NCBI GenBank assembly: GCA_022710725.1
Contig: JAKLGK010000005.1
Coordinates: forward strand, 282,347 to 346,346
DNA: 64,000 nt
Direction of reading: 5' to 3'
Source of the DNA: Verrucomicrobiota bacterium
Lineage (GTDB): Bacteria; Verrucomicrobiota; Kiritimatiellia; CAIQIC01; JAGNIJ01
Positions 48,612 through 57,706 of the stretch are shown one piece after another. Made by a program: the position numbers and the translations under genes. Below the pieces are notes generated by a model. That model was not told the origin of the DNA, searched no databases, and saw nothing but the letters and a program-made list of their open reading frames with translations. Position 1 is the stretch's first letter; the number at the start of each line of letters is the position of its first letter.

Positions 48612-49598
48612 GTGGACGAGCTGAAAATACACTTCGATAACGCGCGGGAAGCGCAGGATGTCACCGGCAAGCGGCTCGAGTACCTGGCCCGCATTGAGGA
48701 CGCCCTGGGGGTTCGGCTCACGGCGCGCGACACGTGGCTGCTGGCGGAGGGGGATCCCGCGAAGGCCGCCGCCGCGCTGCGTTTTGTGGACATCCTGCGC
48801 CGGGCGCGCAGCGCCGGCATCAGCCTGCGCGAGCACACGGTGATGTTTGCCCTGCGGGCTTTCCGCGAAGGCCGGGAGCAGGCCCTGACCCAGTTGCATG
48901 CCTGCCGGATCGACGTGAGCCCCGGCAAGGCCCCGGTCTTTCCGCGCACCTTCGGCCAGCACGCCTACGTGGAAGCGATCCGCGGGACGGACATCTCGTT
49001 CGGCATCGGGCCGGCGGGCACGGGCAAGACCTACCTGGCCATGGCGATGGCGGTGTCCACCCTGCTGCGCAACGAGGTCAGCCGCATCATCCTGACCCGG
49101 CCCGCCGTGGAGGCCGGCGAGGCGCTGGGCTTCCTGCCCGGCGATATGCACCAGAAGGTGCTGCCCTACCTGCGCCCGCTCTACGATGCCCTCTACGACA
49201 TGATGACGCCGGACGACATCGAGCGGCACATGGTGCGCGGGATCATCGAGGTCGCGCCGCTGGCCTACATGCGCGGCCGCACGCTGAACCACGCCTTCGT
49301 CATCCTGGACGAGGCCCAGAACACGACGCCGGAGCAGATGCTGATGTTCCTGACGCGCCTCGGCTTCGACTCGAAGTGCGTGATCACCGGCGACCTGACC
49401 CAGGTGGACCTGCCGCCCTACAAGACCTCGGGCCTGCTCGAGGCCCGGCGCACACTGCGCGCCGTGGAGGGCATTTCGATCATCGAGCTGTCGGACGCGG
49501 ACGTGGTCCGCCACGAGCTGGTCCAGAAGATCATCCAGGCCTACCGCGAGTCCCGCGAGGCGGCGGCCCCGCCGGCGGAACAGGAGTCCGCCAAGTAA
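48612..49598 (+). CDS. phoH: PhoH-like ATPase
   Basis: A 328-residue cytoplasmic P-loop protein of the PhoH/YbeZ type. It has an N-terminal KH-like region, Walker A GPAGTGKT (133-140), [17 protein letters not shown], the Walker [10 protein letters not shown] and [10 protein letters not shown]. These proteins are RNA-associated and partner with YbeY in ribosome/rRNA quality control. It starts with GTG and an AAAAGG site eight bases upstream. The stop shares one base with the pgpH start (TAATG), and ybeY follows, giving the common phoH-pgpH-ybeY order. Confidence 0.94.
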   Translation: MDELKIHFDNAREAQDVTGKRLEYLARIEDALGVRLTARDTWLLAEGDPAKAAAALRFVDILRRARSAGISLREHTVMFALRAFREGREQALTQLHACRIDVSPGKAPVFPRTFGQHAYVEAIRGTDISFGIGPAGTGKTYLAMAMAVSTLLRNEVSRIILTRPAVEAGEALGFLPGDMHQKVLPYLRPLYDALYDMMTPDDIERHMVRGIIEVAPLAYMRGRTLNHAFVILDEAQNTTPEQMLMFLTRLGFDSKCVITGDLTQVDLPPYKTSGLLEARRTLRAVEGISIIELSDADVVRHELVQKIIQAYRESREAAAPPAEQESAK

Positions 49599-51961
49599 TG
49601 ATCCTCCCCTGGAGCAGAGGCCGGGCGTTCCGGCGCGCCCCGCTCCTGGCCGCGCGCAAGACGGCGCGCGCGCCGGTGCCGACCCTGCCGCTGCTCCTCG
49701 GCCTCCTCCTGTGGGTCTCCGCTCTGGTGGTCCTGAACCTCACGCCCGACCGGCCCTACAGCGGGCTTACCCCGGGCCAGCGCGCCCCCGTCACCGTGGT
49801 GGCCCAGGTGGATTTCAAATGCGAGGACCTCGCGCGGACCGAGATGAACCGGCAGCAGGCGGCGAACGCCGTCCCGCCCGCCTTCACCATCGACGCGACC
49901 CCGTTGAACACCGCCGCCCGCGCGCTGGACAAGCTCGTCGACCGGCTCATGGCCGAGCGGGAGCGCCAGGCCGGCCTGCCGGCTCCGGATCCCGAGGGCC
50001 TGGTGCGCGCCCTGGGCAACGCGCTCGACCTGCTGGGCCTTCCGCTGACGCCCGACGAAGTACAGGCCCTCTTCCCCGCCGGCGCGGAGGCCGGCGCGCG
50101 GGACGCCATCAAGAAGGCCGCGCGCGAGGTCTGGGGGCACGGCATCATCTCGCCCGATGAAAAGGCGTCCGCTTTCCAGGGCCTGGCGTCAACCGGGGCC
50201 ATCGGCGTGCAGGCGGCGGACGGCGCGTGGCGCAGCCCGCTGCCGCTGGACGAGTTGCCGCTGCCCGCCGCCGCGGTGGACGCCATGGTCAAGCGCATCC
50301 CGGAGAAGGTCGGCGAGAACGCGCTCCCGCGGGAGGCCCTCCGGGCGCTGCTGAAGCCGTGGGTCGGCCCGAACCTGGCCTACGATCCCCGCACCACCGC
50401 CGAGCAGCGCCGGGCGGCCGGCGTGGCCGTCGAGCCGGCGATCGTCCGCGTGACGGCCGGCACGATGCTGGTGGAGGCGGGCGAGCCGGTGACCCCGCAG
50501 GTGCTGGAGTACCTGCAGAAGCACGAGCGCCGGCGCCGGCAGCTGGAGTCGCCGTACGACCTGCTGCTGAAGCAGATCGGCAACGCGGGCCTGCTCCTGG
50601 GCGCGCTGATCGCGGGCGCGGGCCTGCTGCACGTCCTGTCCCCCGCGCTGCTGCAGAACCCGCGGCTCCTCCTGCTGCTGATCGTGATCTCGCTGGTCTC
50701 GCTGGGCCCGACGCGCTTCGCGGTGAACGTGGCCGGCCGCACCGGGTTGCTCTCGCCCGCGCTGATCGAGTTCGTGCTGCCCCTCGCCCTGTCGCCGCTG
50801 CTGGCGGTGATCCTGCTCGGCGTGCCGGCGGCCCTCATGGTGGGCGTGTGGAACAGCCTGGTGATGGCGATCCTGTTCGACCAGAGCTTCAGCATGCTGC
50901 TCCTGGGCCTGTTCGTCACCGCCGTGGCCACGCTCTCGGCGCGGGACGTGCGCCAGCGCTCCCGGATCTACCGGGCCGGCGTCCTGATCGGGCTGGCCGA
51001 GGTCCTGGCGGTGATCGCGTTCGCCGCCGTGCGCGGCCTGCCGCGGACGGCGCTGCTGATCCAGGCCGGGACGGGCCTGGCGGGCGGCATGGTCTACGCC
51101 CTGCTGGCCATCCTGCTGATCCCTCTGCTGGAATGGGCGTTCCGCGTGACGACCAACCTGACGCTCCTCGAACTCTGCGACTTGAGCCACCCCCTGCTGC
51201 AGCGCCTCGCGATGGAGGCGCCGGGCACGTATCACCACAGCATAGTCGTCGCCAATCTCGCCCAGGAGGCGGCGCAGAAGATCGGGGCCAACACGCTGCT
51301 CGTCCGCGCCGCGGCGTACTTCCACGACATCGGCAAGCTGGCCAAGCCCGAGTTCTTCATCGAGAACATGCGCCCCGGCGTGAACCCGCACGACACCCTG
51401 GCGCCGCGCATGAGCAGCCTGATCATCACCTCCCACGTCAAGGAGGGGCTCGGCCTCGCCCGCCGCTACCGCATCCCCGCCAGCGTCGCCGCCGGCGTCG
51501 AGCAGCACCACGGCAACGGGCTGGTGTCCTATTTCTACCACCGCGCCCGCCAGCAGAAGGAGGAGGGCGAGGCGAACGAGTCGGCGGTCCCCGACCAGGA
51601 ATACCGCTACGGCGGCCGCCGCCCGCAGACCCGCGAGATGGCGATCCTGGCCCTCGCGGATTCCGTCGAGGCCGCCGCGCGGGCGCTGGAGGATCCCACG
51701 CCCGCCCGCATCGAGAACCTGGTCCATGACATCGCCGCCGGAAAGCTCCAGGACGGCCAGTTCGACGAATGCCCGCTGACCCTCGGGGAACTGGCCACGA
51801 TCCGGCGCTCATTCGTCTTCAGCCTGGCCAACATGCTGCACGTGCGCATTGCCTATCCCCCGGATGAAACTAAGCCTCCACAACCGGCAGAGCCGGATCT
51901 CTCTGAAGACGGCGAACCTGAAGAAAGCGACCCGGTGGCTGGCGGACCGGATCGCCCGTGA
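49598..51961 (+). CDS. pgpH: 7TM-HD cyclic-di-AMP phosphodiesterase (PgpH type)
   Basis: A 787-residue membrane protein: one N-terminal helix (LPLLLGLLLWVSALVVL), a large extracytoplasmic 7TMR-HDED domain (about residues 60-310), seven clustered helices (about 325-510), and a cytoplasmic HD domain with YHHSIVVANLAQEAA, AAYFHDIGKLAKPEFF and QHHGNGLVSYFY. Its relatives hydrolyse c-di-AMP to pApA. The cyclase gene cdaA is also in this window. The C-terminal tail is acidic/proline-rich and overlaps ybeY by 98 bases in another frame. Confidence 0.92.
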   Translation: MILPWSRGRAFRRAPLLAARKTARAPVPTLPLLLGLLLWVSALVVLNLTPDRPYSGLTPGQRAPVTVVAQVDFKCEDLARTEMNRQQAANAVPPAFTIDATPLNTAARALDKLVDRLMAERERQAGLPAPDPEGLVRALGNALDLLGLPLTPDEVQALFPAGAEAGARDAIKKAAREVWGHGIISPDEKASAFQGLASTGAIGVQAADGAWRSPLPLDELPLPAAAVDAMVKRIPEKVGENALPREALRALLKPWVGPNLAYDPRTTAEQRRAAGVAVEPAIVRVTAGTMLVEAGEPVTPQVLEYLQKHERRRRQLESPYDLLLKQIGNAGLLLGALIAGAGLLHVLSPALLQNPRLLLLLIVISLVSLGPTRFAVNVAGRTGLLSPALIEFVLPLALSPLLAVILLGVPAALMVGVWNSLVMAILFDQSFSMLLLGLFVTAVATLSARDVRQRSRIYRAGVLIGLAEVLAVIAFAAVRGLPRTALLIQAGTGLAGGMVYALLAILLIPLLEWAFRVTTNLTLLELCDLSHPLLQRLAMEAPGTYHHSIVVANLAQEAAQKIGANTLLVRAAAYFHDIGKLAKPEFFIENMRPGVNPHDTLAPRMSSLIITSHVKEGLGLARRYRIPASVAAGVEQHHGNGLVSYFYHRARQQKEEGEANESAVPDQEYRYGGRRPQTREMAILALADSVEAAARALEDPTPARIENLVHDIAAGKLQDGQFDECPLTLGELATIRRSFVFSLANMLHVRIAYPPDETKPPQPAEPDLSEDGEPEESDPVAGGPDRP

Positions 51962-52334
51962 TTCGGGCCTCGCCCCCTGGAGCGAACTGGCGGTCACCTT
52001 CACGGACGACGAGGGCATCGTCCCCGTGAATGCCGCCTGCTTCGGGAAGGCCTGGCCCACCGACGTCATCACCCAGCCCTACATCTCGCCGCCGGGCGGC
52101 GACGTGATCGTCAACGTCGAGCGTGCCCTGGCCGTCGGCGGGGCCGGCCCCCGGGGCGAGGCCGAACTCGCGCTCTACATCGCCCACGGCCTCCACCATC
52201 TGGCCGGCGCCGTGGACGACACCCCCGCCCGCCGCCGCGCCATGCTCCGGCAGGAGCAGGCCTGGCTGCGCGCAGCGGAAAACGAGGGCTTGCTGGCGGC
52301 TCTCTGGAGGGCGGCCGGCCCCGGCCGCCGCTGA
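51864..52334 (+). CDS. ybeY: Endoribonuclease YbeY (rRNA maturation factor), variant zinc site
   Basis: A 156-residue protein with WPTDVITQP (usual TDVLSFP) and the metal motif HGLHHLAGAVDD. The canonical form is HGxLHLxGYDH with three His ligands; here two His are in place and the third position is Asp, while the GYD is GAV. YbeY matures 16S rRNA ends and works with PhoH. I start at the ATG 51864; a TTG at 51849 would add five residues. It overlaps pgpH by 98 bases and ends one base before the convergent radical SAM gene. Confidence 0.83.
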   Translation: MKLSLHNRQSRISLKTANLKKATRWLADRIARDSGLAPWSELAVTFTDDEGIVPVNAACFGKAWPTDVITQPYISPPGGDVIVNVERALAVGGAGPRGEAELALYIAHGLHHLAGAVDDTPARRRAMLRQEQAWLRAAENEGLLAALWRAAGPGRR

Positions 52335-52335
52335 A

Positions 52336-53481
52336 TTACCCCAGGTCCACCCCCGGCACCTTGGCCTGGCAGGCGGGGCAGCGGCCGCCGCGGATGTCGT
52401 TGCGCAGGACCTTGAACCCGACCCGCTCGATCAGCGTCCGCCGGCAGGCGGGACAGACCGTCGAGGCGCCCTCGTGGCCGGGCAGGTTGGCGAGATAGAC
52501 AAATCGCAGGCCTTCTTTCATGGCGATATCCCGCGCCTGCTCCAGCGTCTCGCGCGGCGTCGGCGGCAGGTGCTTGAGCTTGTACGCGGGCGCGAAGCGC
52601 AGGAAGTGCAGCGGGATGTCCGGGTTCAGCCCCGCAAGCGACCGCGCGATGGCGCGGATCCCCTCCGGCTGGTCGTTCATCGTCGGCACGATGAGGTTGA
52701 CCACCTCGATCCAGCGGCCGGACTGCGCGATGGAGCGGATGGTCTGCCAGACGCTGTCCCGCGGGCACGCGACGACGTCCCGGTAGAACTGCTCGTCGGC
52801 GCCCTTCAGGGTCACGCTGAACGCCGCGCCGCATTCCAGCAGGGCCGCCAGCGGCTTCGGGTGGATGAATCCACCCGTGACCACCGCGCAGCGCAGGCCG
52901 CGCTGTTTCGCGAGGCGCGCGACGTCCAGGGCATACTCGAGGTAGGCGACGGGCTCGGTGTAGGAAAAGGTGATCCACTTCAGGCCGCGGGAGACGGCGC
53001 GCTCGACGAGCGCGTCCGGCGCCAGGCTCATGTTGCGCGTCTCCCACGGGCCGTACTGGGAGAACTCCCAGTTCTGGCAGTACAGGCAGCGCAGGTTGCA
53101 GCCGGCCGTCCCGATGCCGAGCGCCTCCTGGCCGGGGGTGACGTGGTAGAGCGGGTTCTTTTCCAGCGCGTCCTGGAACACGACGCAGGGCCGGCCGTAC
53201 GTCATGGAGTAGAGCCGCCCGCCCAGGTTGATTCGCGTGCGGCAGGCGGTGACGCCGCCTTCGGCGCACACGCACTCGTTGGGGCAGGTCAGGCACCGGG
53301 TGCGCCCGTCGCCGGCCGGCTCCCAGAAGGCCGCCTCGCGCAGGTCGCCTGCCGCGGCCCAGCGCGCGGCGCGCCGGTCCTGGGCGAACGCGGGGCAGGG
53401 GATCGCGGCGCCGAGGGCCGCGCCCAGTCCGCCGCACGCGCAGCGGCCCAGGAACTGGCGTCGTGTATACCGGGCGGTCAT
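52336..53481 (-). CDS. AmrS-like radical SAM protein with Tat signal
   Basis: A 381-residue protein. The N-terminus TRRQFLGRCACGGLGAA is a classic twin-arginine signal. The radical SAM motif is CNLRCLYC (Cys128, 132, 135), preceded by a cysteine-rich segment CLTCPNECVC and followed by FSYTEPVAYLEY. Two CPAC pairs near the C-terminus (VCPACRR, RCPACQ) would form a zinc ribbon. It matches the AmmeMemoRadiSam system radical SAM enzyme; the MEMO and AMMECR1 partners are not in the window. The 559-residue exported protein ends only four bases upstream, so they share a transcript. Substrate unknown. Confidence 0.87.
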   Translation of the reverse strand: MTARYTRRQFLGRCACGGLGAALGAAIPCPAFAQDRRAARWAAAGDLREAAFWEPAGDGRTRCLTCPNECVCAEGGVTACRTRINLGGRLYSMTYGRPCVVFQDALEKNPLYHVTPGQEALGIGTAGCNLRCLYCQNWEFSQYGPWETRNMSLAPDALVERAVSRGLKWITFSYTEPVAYLEYALDVARLAKQRGLRCAVVTGGFIHPKPLAALLECGAAFSVTLKGADEQFYRDVVACPRDSVWQTIRSIAQSGRWIEVVNLIVPTMNDQPEGIRAIARSLAGLNPDIPLHFLRFAPAYKLKHLPPTPRETLEQARDIAMKEGLRFVYLANLPGHEGASTVCPACRRTLIERVGFKVLRNDIRGGRCPACQAKVPGVDLG

Positions 53482-53485
53482 CGGG

Positions 53486-55165
53486 TCATCTCGCCAGCTT
53501 GGAAAGCAGTTCCACCCCGGCGTCGGTGAAGAGCAGTTCGGCGCCGGGCCCCAGGACCGGCAACGGTTCGCCCCGGTCGTACTTGGTCCCGTAGGCGGTT
53601 TCCCGGGGAGCCGAGCGGCGCGGGCTCATCTCGGCCACCAGGTCGCGCAATTGCCGCCGGAACGCCCCCTGGCTCATCCCGCGGGCCTTTTCGAGGACGT
53701 CCTGCGCGCGCTCGCTTTCGGTGGGGATATCCACGCCCATGTCCGGTTCCTGGCCGACGCATTCCCGGACGAAGCGGTCGGCCAGGTCCGCGCCGTCGCG
53801 CTGGAACTGCGCGGGGGACATGGCCCGGGCCTCTTCGAGGGTCCGCAGGGCCAGGTGGTGCTGGCGGCGGGCGGGCATCGGGCCGCCCTGGTCGGGCGAC
53901 GGCGGGTTCGGGGCCGCGGCGAACATCGCCGACTGGTTGGCCGTCAGGACCTGCTCCGCCTGCTCCTCGTACGGGCGCAGCGCGGCGAACAGGTCCTGCT
54001 CGTAGATCGTCTTCACCGCCTGGTGCCAGCGCTGGCAGGCCTGCTCGGTCTCCCGCGTGGGGTTGCCGTCCGCCAGTTCGGCGCGGAGTTGGCGGTAATC
54101 GGTCAGGGCCTTGGCCTTCACTTCCTCGGCGCGGGCATGCACCTCGGCGCGGGCGTCGCGGGCGGACCGGGCGACGGGCAGCAGGCGATCGGCCTGTCCC
54201 TCCGTCAGGTCCAGCCCGGCCAGCAGCCGGACGGCCTTCAGCCGCTGGGCGCTTCCCAGCGTATCGGCGGGCCGTGGCGCCGAGGCCTCGCGCGGCGAGA
54301 CGGCCGGGACCGGCGTGTTCGCGCGCTTTCGCACGACATCCAGGCAGCCGGGATTAAGCACGTACAGGCCGATCAGCTTGAGCTGTTCGTCCGTTGAAGC
54401 CGGGCGCTCCTCGAGGGGGATGAGGCGGCACAGGATATCCTCCTTTTCCAGTTCGAGGTCCACGTCGCTCAACGACCGGATGCGCGGCAGCTCCTGGTCG
54501 AGGGCGGTTTCGATTTCCTTCCGGACGCCGGCCTCCGCCTCCTCGCTGTATTTCACGCGGCGCTTCTGGAGCACATAGCGCGTCAGGGCCTCGGTCGCGC
54601 GGTCGCGGGCTTCGTCGAGCCGGAATTCCGGAACTTCGCGAAGGCGCTTCAGGATCGGCTCCCCGACGCCGAGATGATTTTCGGCCTGCCCGACGCGCAC
54701 CGGGTCGCGGAAGTCGCCGGGGGGGATGAAACAGGGCGTGAAGCGGTCGATGATCTCGACCTGGGCGGGCGTCAGCAGGCCATAGACCTCCCGCGCCAGG
54801 CCGCGGACCTGTCGCTCCCGTTCTTCGCGCTGGGCCTGAATATCCTTGAGTTCGGGCGGCGGTCGCGCCATGCGGCCCTCGCCGCCGTTGCGGCCCGCCA
54901 GGCGGGCGAGGGCGTCTGCGTCGCCGTATCGCCGGACCAGCGACTCGACCCGGGCGGCGGCCTCCGTTTCCATCCGCTCCATCTCGGACAGCCGGGCGGC
55001 CAGGCCGGCGTTCTGTCCCGGCGTCAGGAACAAACCGTTCAGCAGGTAGAGCGAAGGAATGTCGCGCTCGAGTTGGAGAAAGTCCGAGCCGTTTCCGGCC
55101 CGCGCCGTGGCGCCGACGAGGGCGAGGGCGCCCGCGAGCAATCGGACCGCCGCTTGCATCTTCAT
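53486..55165 (-). CDS. Exported helical protein with LTxxQ (Spy/CpxP-like) motifs
   Basis: A 559-residue protein beginning at ATG 55165 with GGGGAGG seven bases upstream; a TTG two codons earlier is less likely. A signal peptide (VRLLAGALALVGATARA) leads a charged, helix-rich body. Four LTxxQ-like stretches are visible: LTPGQNAGL, LTPAQVEII, LTEGQADRL and LTANQSAMF. LTxxQ is the hallmark of periplasmic Spy and CpxP chaperones, which are far shorter. No enzyme motif is found. It precedes the Tat-tagged radical SAM gene by four bases, so a joint envelope role is possible. Confidence 0.62.
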   Translation of the reverse strand: MKMQAAVRLLAGALALVGATARAGNGSDFLQLERDIPSLYLLNGLFLTPGQNAGLAARLSEMERMETEAAARVESLVRRYGDADALARLAGRNGGEGRMARPPPELKDIQAQREERERQVRGLAREVYGLLTPAQVEIIDRFTPCFIPPGDFRDPVRVGQAENHLGVGEPILKRLREVPEFRLDEARDRATEALTRYVLQKRRVKYSEEAEAGVRKEIETALDQELPRIRSLSDVDLELEKEDILCRLIPLEERPASTDEQLKLIGLYVLNPGCLDVVRKRANTPVPAVSPREASAPRPADTLGSAQRLKAVRLLAGLDLTEGQADRLLPVARSARDARAEVHARAEEVKAKALTDYRQLRAELADGNPTRETEQACQRWHQAVKTIYEQDLFAALRPYEEQAEQVLTANQSAMFAAAPNPPSPDQGGPMPARRQHHLALRTLEEARAMSPAQFQRDGADLADRFVRECVGQEPDMGVDIPTESERAQDVLEKARGMSQGAFRRQLRDLVAEMSPRRSAPRETAYGTKYDRGEPLPVLGPGAELLFTDAGVELLSKLAR

Positions 55166-55278
55166 GGCCAAGCCTCCCCTTCTGATACTCCTAGTACGTT
55201 CTCCTCGTCCATTCTATTGTGCCGAGTCGCCCGCCGGGAAGAAAACCACAACAAGCCCGCGTCCCCTGTTCATGTATT

Positions 55279-55306
55279 ATGCTCACACTTCTAGAAGTGT
55301 GAGCAT
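55279..55306. repeat. 28-base perfect palindrome, copy 1
   Basis: The left half ATGCTCACACTTCT is followed by its exact reverse complement. The core CACACTT-N4-AAGTGTG is shared with the palindrome at 27468-27501. Confidence 0.85.
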
Positions 55307-55380
55307 GGCGGTCATGGTCATATCAGATTGCACACAAGAATAATACGTATAATTGCCATGCGAGACTTGTTAATGGTTCT

Positions 55381-55408
55381 GCTCACACTTCTAAAAGTGT
55401 GATCATGG
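55381..55408. repeat. Palindrome copy 2, imperfect
   Basis: GCTCACACTTCTAAAAGTGT and the eight bases after it match the 28 bases starting at 55281 with two differences, both on the right arm side. The offset from copy 1 is exactly 100 bases. Confidence 0.8.
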
Positions 55409-55562
55409 ATTCCAGTATCGATGGTGCGGCGGTGCGAGAGGGTCGGGCGGCTTGATCCCGCCGAGGGATGGGCGACACACATGCGCGGTTGTCGGGAGGC
55501 GCCTTTCCTCTTGCTCCTTGGTCGAAGCCCTGTAAGGTATCCGGCAGCATCGGGATGCAAAC

Positions 55563-56285
55563 ATGTTTCGTAAAATCCTCAAGGCGCTGCGCAACAATAT
55601 CCTGACCGGCCTGTTCCTGGTCACGCCCATCGCGGTGGCGGTCTTCGTGGTGCTGTGGCTCTTCACCCTCATCACCGACCGGATCATGCCCTTTGTCCCG
55701 CGGAAGGTGGGCGAGGTCTACCCGGAAATCCTGTTCCGCCTGATTGCCTTGCTGATTTTCCTGGCGGTGCTCTTCCTCCTCGGCCTGCTGATCCGGAATA
55801 TGATCGGCGCTCGGTTGTACCGCATCGGAGACGCCATCCTTTCCCGCATTCCCGTGTTCAACAAGATCTACATCTCCGTGCGGCAGGTCGGCGAGGCCCT
55901 GCTGGCCCAGAGCCAGACCCTCTTCCAGGAGGTCGTGCTCGTGGAATACCCGCGAAAAGGCCTCTTTTCCATGGGCTTCGTAACCACCCCGGCGCCGCCG
56001 GAATTCATCCGCAACCTGCCCGACGGCGTCGCCACGCCCCTCGTCGCCGTGTTCATCCCGACCACGCCGAACCCGACCTCCGGGCTGTTCATCTTCGTGC
56101 CGAAGAGCGAAACCTACAAGATGCCCATCGGCGTCGGGGACGCGATGAAGCTCGTGGTCTCCGGCGGGGCGGTGTACCCGGGCGCTCCCGGCCGCGCGGA
56201 CAGCCGGCCTACGTTCTTGGACAAGCTCCAGAACTGGGCGGAGCGCGAGGGCCGCGATACGGCGCCCGGCGCCGGGCCCTCATGA
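55563..56285 (+). CDS. DUF502 membrane protein
   Basis: A 240-residue protein with two helices (ILTGLFLVTPIAVAVFVVLWLF, marker; LIALLIFLAVLFLLGLLI) and a cytoplasmic/peripheral domain with PVFNKIYISVRQVGEAL, a VVLVEYPRKGLFSMGFVT strand (marker) and FIPTTPNPTSGLF. These are the DUF502 hallmarks. The molecular role is unknown, though related proteins occur widely in Gram-negatives. Its stop overlaps the recO start (ATGA). Confidence 0.88.
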   Translation: MFRKILKALRNNILTGLFLVTPIAVAVFVVLWLFTLITDRIMPFVPRKVGEVYPEILFRLIALLIFLAVLFLLGLLIRNMIGARLYRIGDAILSRIPVFNKIYISVRQVGEALLAQSQTLFQEVVLVEYPRKGLFSMGFVTTPAPPEFIRNLPDGVATPLVAVFIPTTPNPTSGLFIFVPKSETYKMPIGVGDAMKLVVSGGAVYPGAPGRADSRPTFLDKLQNWAEREGRDTAPGAGPS

Positions 56286-57052
56286 TCCTCAAAACGACAG
56301 CCCTCGCGCTGCGTCTCTACCCCTTCTCCAACACGTCCCGGATCGTGTCGTGGCTGACCCCGGACCAGGGCCGGATCGTCACCATGATCAAGGGCAGCCA
56401 GCGCGCGCGCAGCCTGTTCCTGGGCCAGTACGACCTGTTCTACACCTGTGAACTGCTGTATCACCGACGCGAGCGCGGCGGCCTGCACATCGCGCGCGAA
56501 TGCTCGCCGCTGAAATGGCGCGCGGGATTGCGGCATGACTGGAAGGCCGCCGCCACGGCATCGTATCTCGCCGGCCTCGTTGCCCAGGCGGTTCCGCCAG
56601 AGGCCCCGCATGAAAGCCTGTTCCGGTTGCTGGATTCCGCGCTCGACCACCTGGAAGCCGCCGGTGCGGGGGAGCCCTTCGTATTCTGGTTCGAGCTGCG
56701 CCTGCTGGAGGCGCTCGGACTGTCGCCGCGCCTGCGGAACTGCGCCGCTTGCGGAGCGGAACTGGCGTCATCCTCCCGCCGCTCGGATTTCGCAGCGGCT
56801 CGCGGAGGCTTGCTCTGTGCGGGCTGCGTGGACAAGACGTCTTCCGGCCCGCGTGTCGGGGGCGACGTGCTCGGCATGCTCGCGGGCTGGCAGCAGGCCC
56901 GTTTGCCGCAGGGGCCGCTGAACACGAAATGCTCCGCGCGCCAGATCCAAGCCATCGAGGCCCTGCTCAGCGGGTTCCTGGAATACCACCTGGATGTCCG
57001 GCCCGTCGGCCGGCGCGAGGCGCTCGATGTCCTGGCCCGACGCGTGGCGTGA
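56282..57052 (+). CDS. recO: DNA repair protein RecO
   Basis: Loads RecA onto SSB-coated single-stranded DNA in the RecFOR path. The 256-residue protein has the N-terminal OB fold (TTALALRLYPFSNTSRIVSW and DQGRIVTMIKG as markers), a helical middle and an intact four-cysteine zinc site (NCAACGAEL and LLCAGC). Overlaps the DUF502 gene by four bases; converges with the HIT gene at 13 bases. Length and motifs are typical. Confidence 0.93.
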   Translation: MILKTTALALRLYPFSNTSRIVSWLTPDQGRIVTMIKGSQRARSLFLGQYDLFYTCELLYHRRERGGLHIARECSPLKWRAGLRHDWKAAATASYLAGLVAQAVPPEAPHESLFRLLDSALDHLEAAGAGEPFVFWFELRLLEALGLSPRLRNCAACGAELASSSRRSDFAAARGGLLCAGCVDKTSSGPRVGGDVLGMLAGWQQARLPQGPLNTKCSARQIQAIEALLSGFLEYHLDVRPVGRREALDVLARRVA

Positions 57053-57065
57053 GTCGCGCGGCCGG

Positions 57066-57560
57066 CTATTTTCCCCGCAGCAGATCCCAGAGCGACCCGA
57101 GCGAAACGGGCGTCACCTGGGTTTTCCCGAGCACGGGCATGAAGTTCGTGTCGCCGTTCCATCGCGGCACGATGTGCAGGTGGACGTGGTCCTTCAGCCC
57201 CGCGCCCGCCGCCTCGCCGATGTTCAGCCCCACGTTGAATCCGTGCGGGTGAAGCGCCTTCCGCAGCAGGCCCAACGATCGCATCATCAGGCGTATCATC
57301 TCGTTGAGTTCGGGCTTGGTCAGGCCGTCAAGCGCCGCGACGTGCCGGAGCGGAGCGACCATCAGGTGTCCGCCGGTGTACGGGTAGCGGTTCAGGACCA
57401 CGGCGCAGGTCCGGCCGCGGAGGACCACGCCGTTCGCCCGGTCGGCGCGGGAGCGCAGGCTGTTGCACAGGAAGCAGCCGCTCTCGCGCGGCCGCTTGAT
57501 GTATTCCATGCGCCAGGGCGCCCAGAGGATATGACGCGGACCTTTTTTCTTGGCCACCAT
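57066..57560 (-). CDS. HIT-family nucleotide hydrolase/transferase
   Basis: A 164-residue protein with the histidine triad HVHLHIVPRW and an upstream YPYTGGHLMVAP strand. FLCNSL near the N-terminus gives a CxxC-less version of the zinc segment (only one Cys of that motif, though SGCFLC supplies a CxxC pair). HIT enzymes cleave nucleoside phosphoramidates or dinucleoside polyphosphates such as Ap4A. The start (57560) follows AAGGCGG. It diverges from the kinase gene across about 145 bases. Confidence 0.9.
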   Translation of the reverse strand: MVAKKKGPRHILWAPWRMEYIKRPRESGCFLCNSLRSRADRANGVVLRGRTCAVVLNRYPYTGGHLMVAPLRHVAALDGLTKPELNEMIRLMMRSLGLLRKALHPHGFNVGLNIGEAAGAGLKDHVHLHIVPRWNGDTNFMPVLGKTQVTPVSLGSLWDLLRGK

Positions 57561-57706
57561 GCACCGCCTTGCTTGAAAACGAGGCGAGCATAATCCGGCG
57601 GCGGGGAGGGTCAAGGCGCGATTCCCGCGGGAACAGGGCTCGACGGCCGGACCTGCGGGGTGCTATGCTGCCGACGCTTTGGGAAATCGCCGCTCGAGTC
57701 CGGGTC

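Larger units (their letters stand above)
55166..55562. other. 397-base divergent intergenic region with paired palindromes
   Basis: Lies between the leftward LTxxQ gene and rightward DUF502 gene, so it should hold both promoters. It contains a 28-base perfect palindrome and a near-copy exactly 100 bases later, and a TATAAT hexamer at 55348-55353 without a well-placed -35 partner. A GGCGG/CCGCC hairpin is near 55446. No ORF with family similarity and no RNA gene was recognised. Confidence 0.6.
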
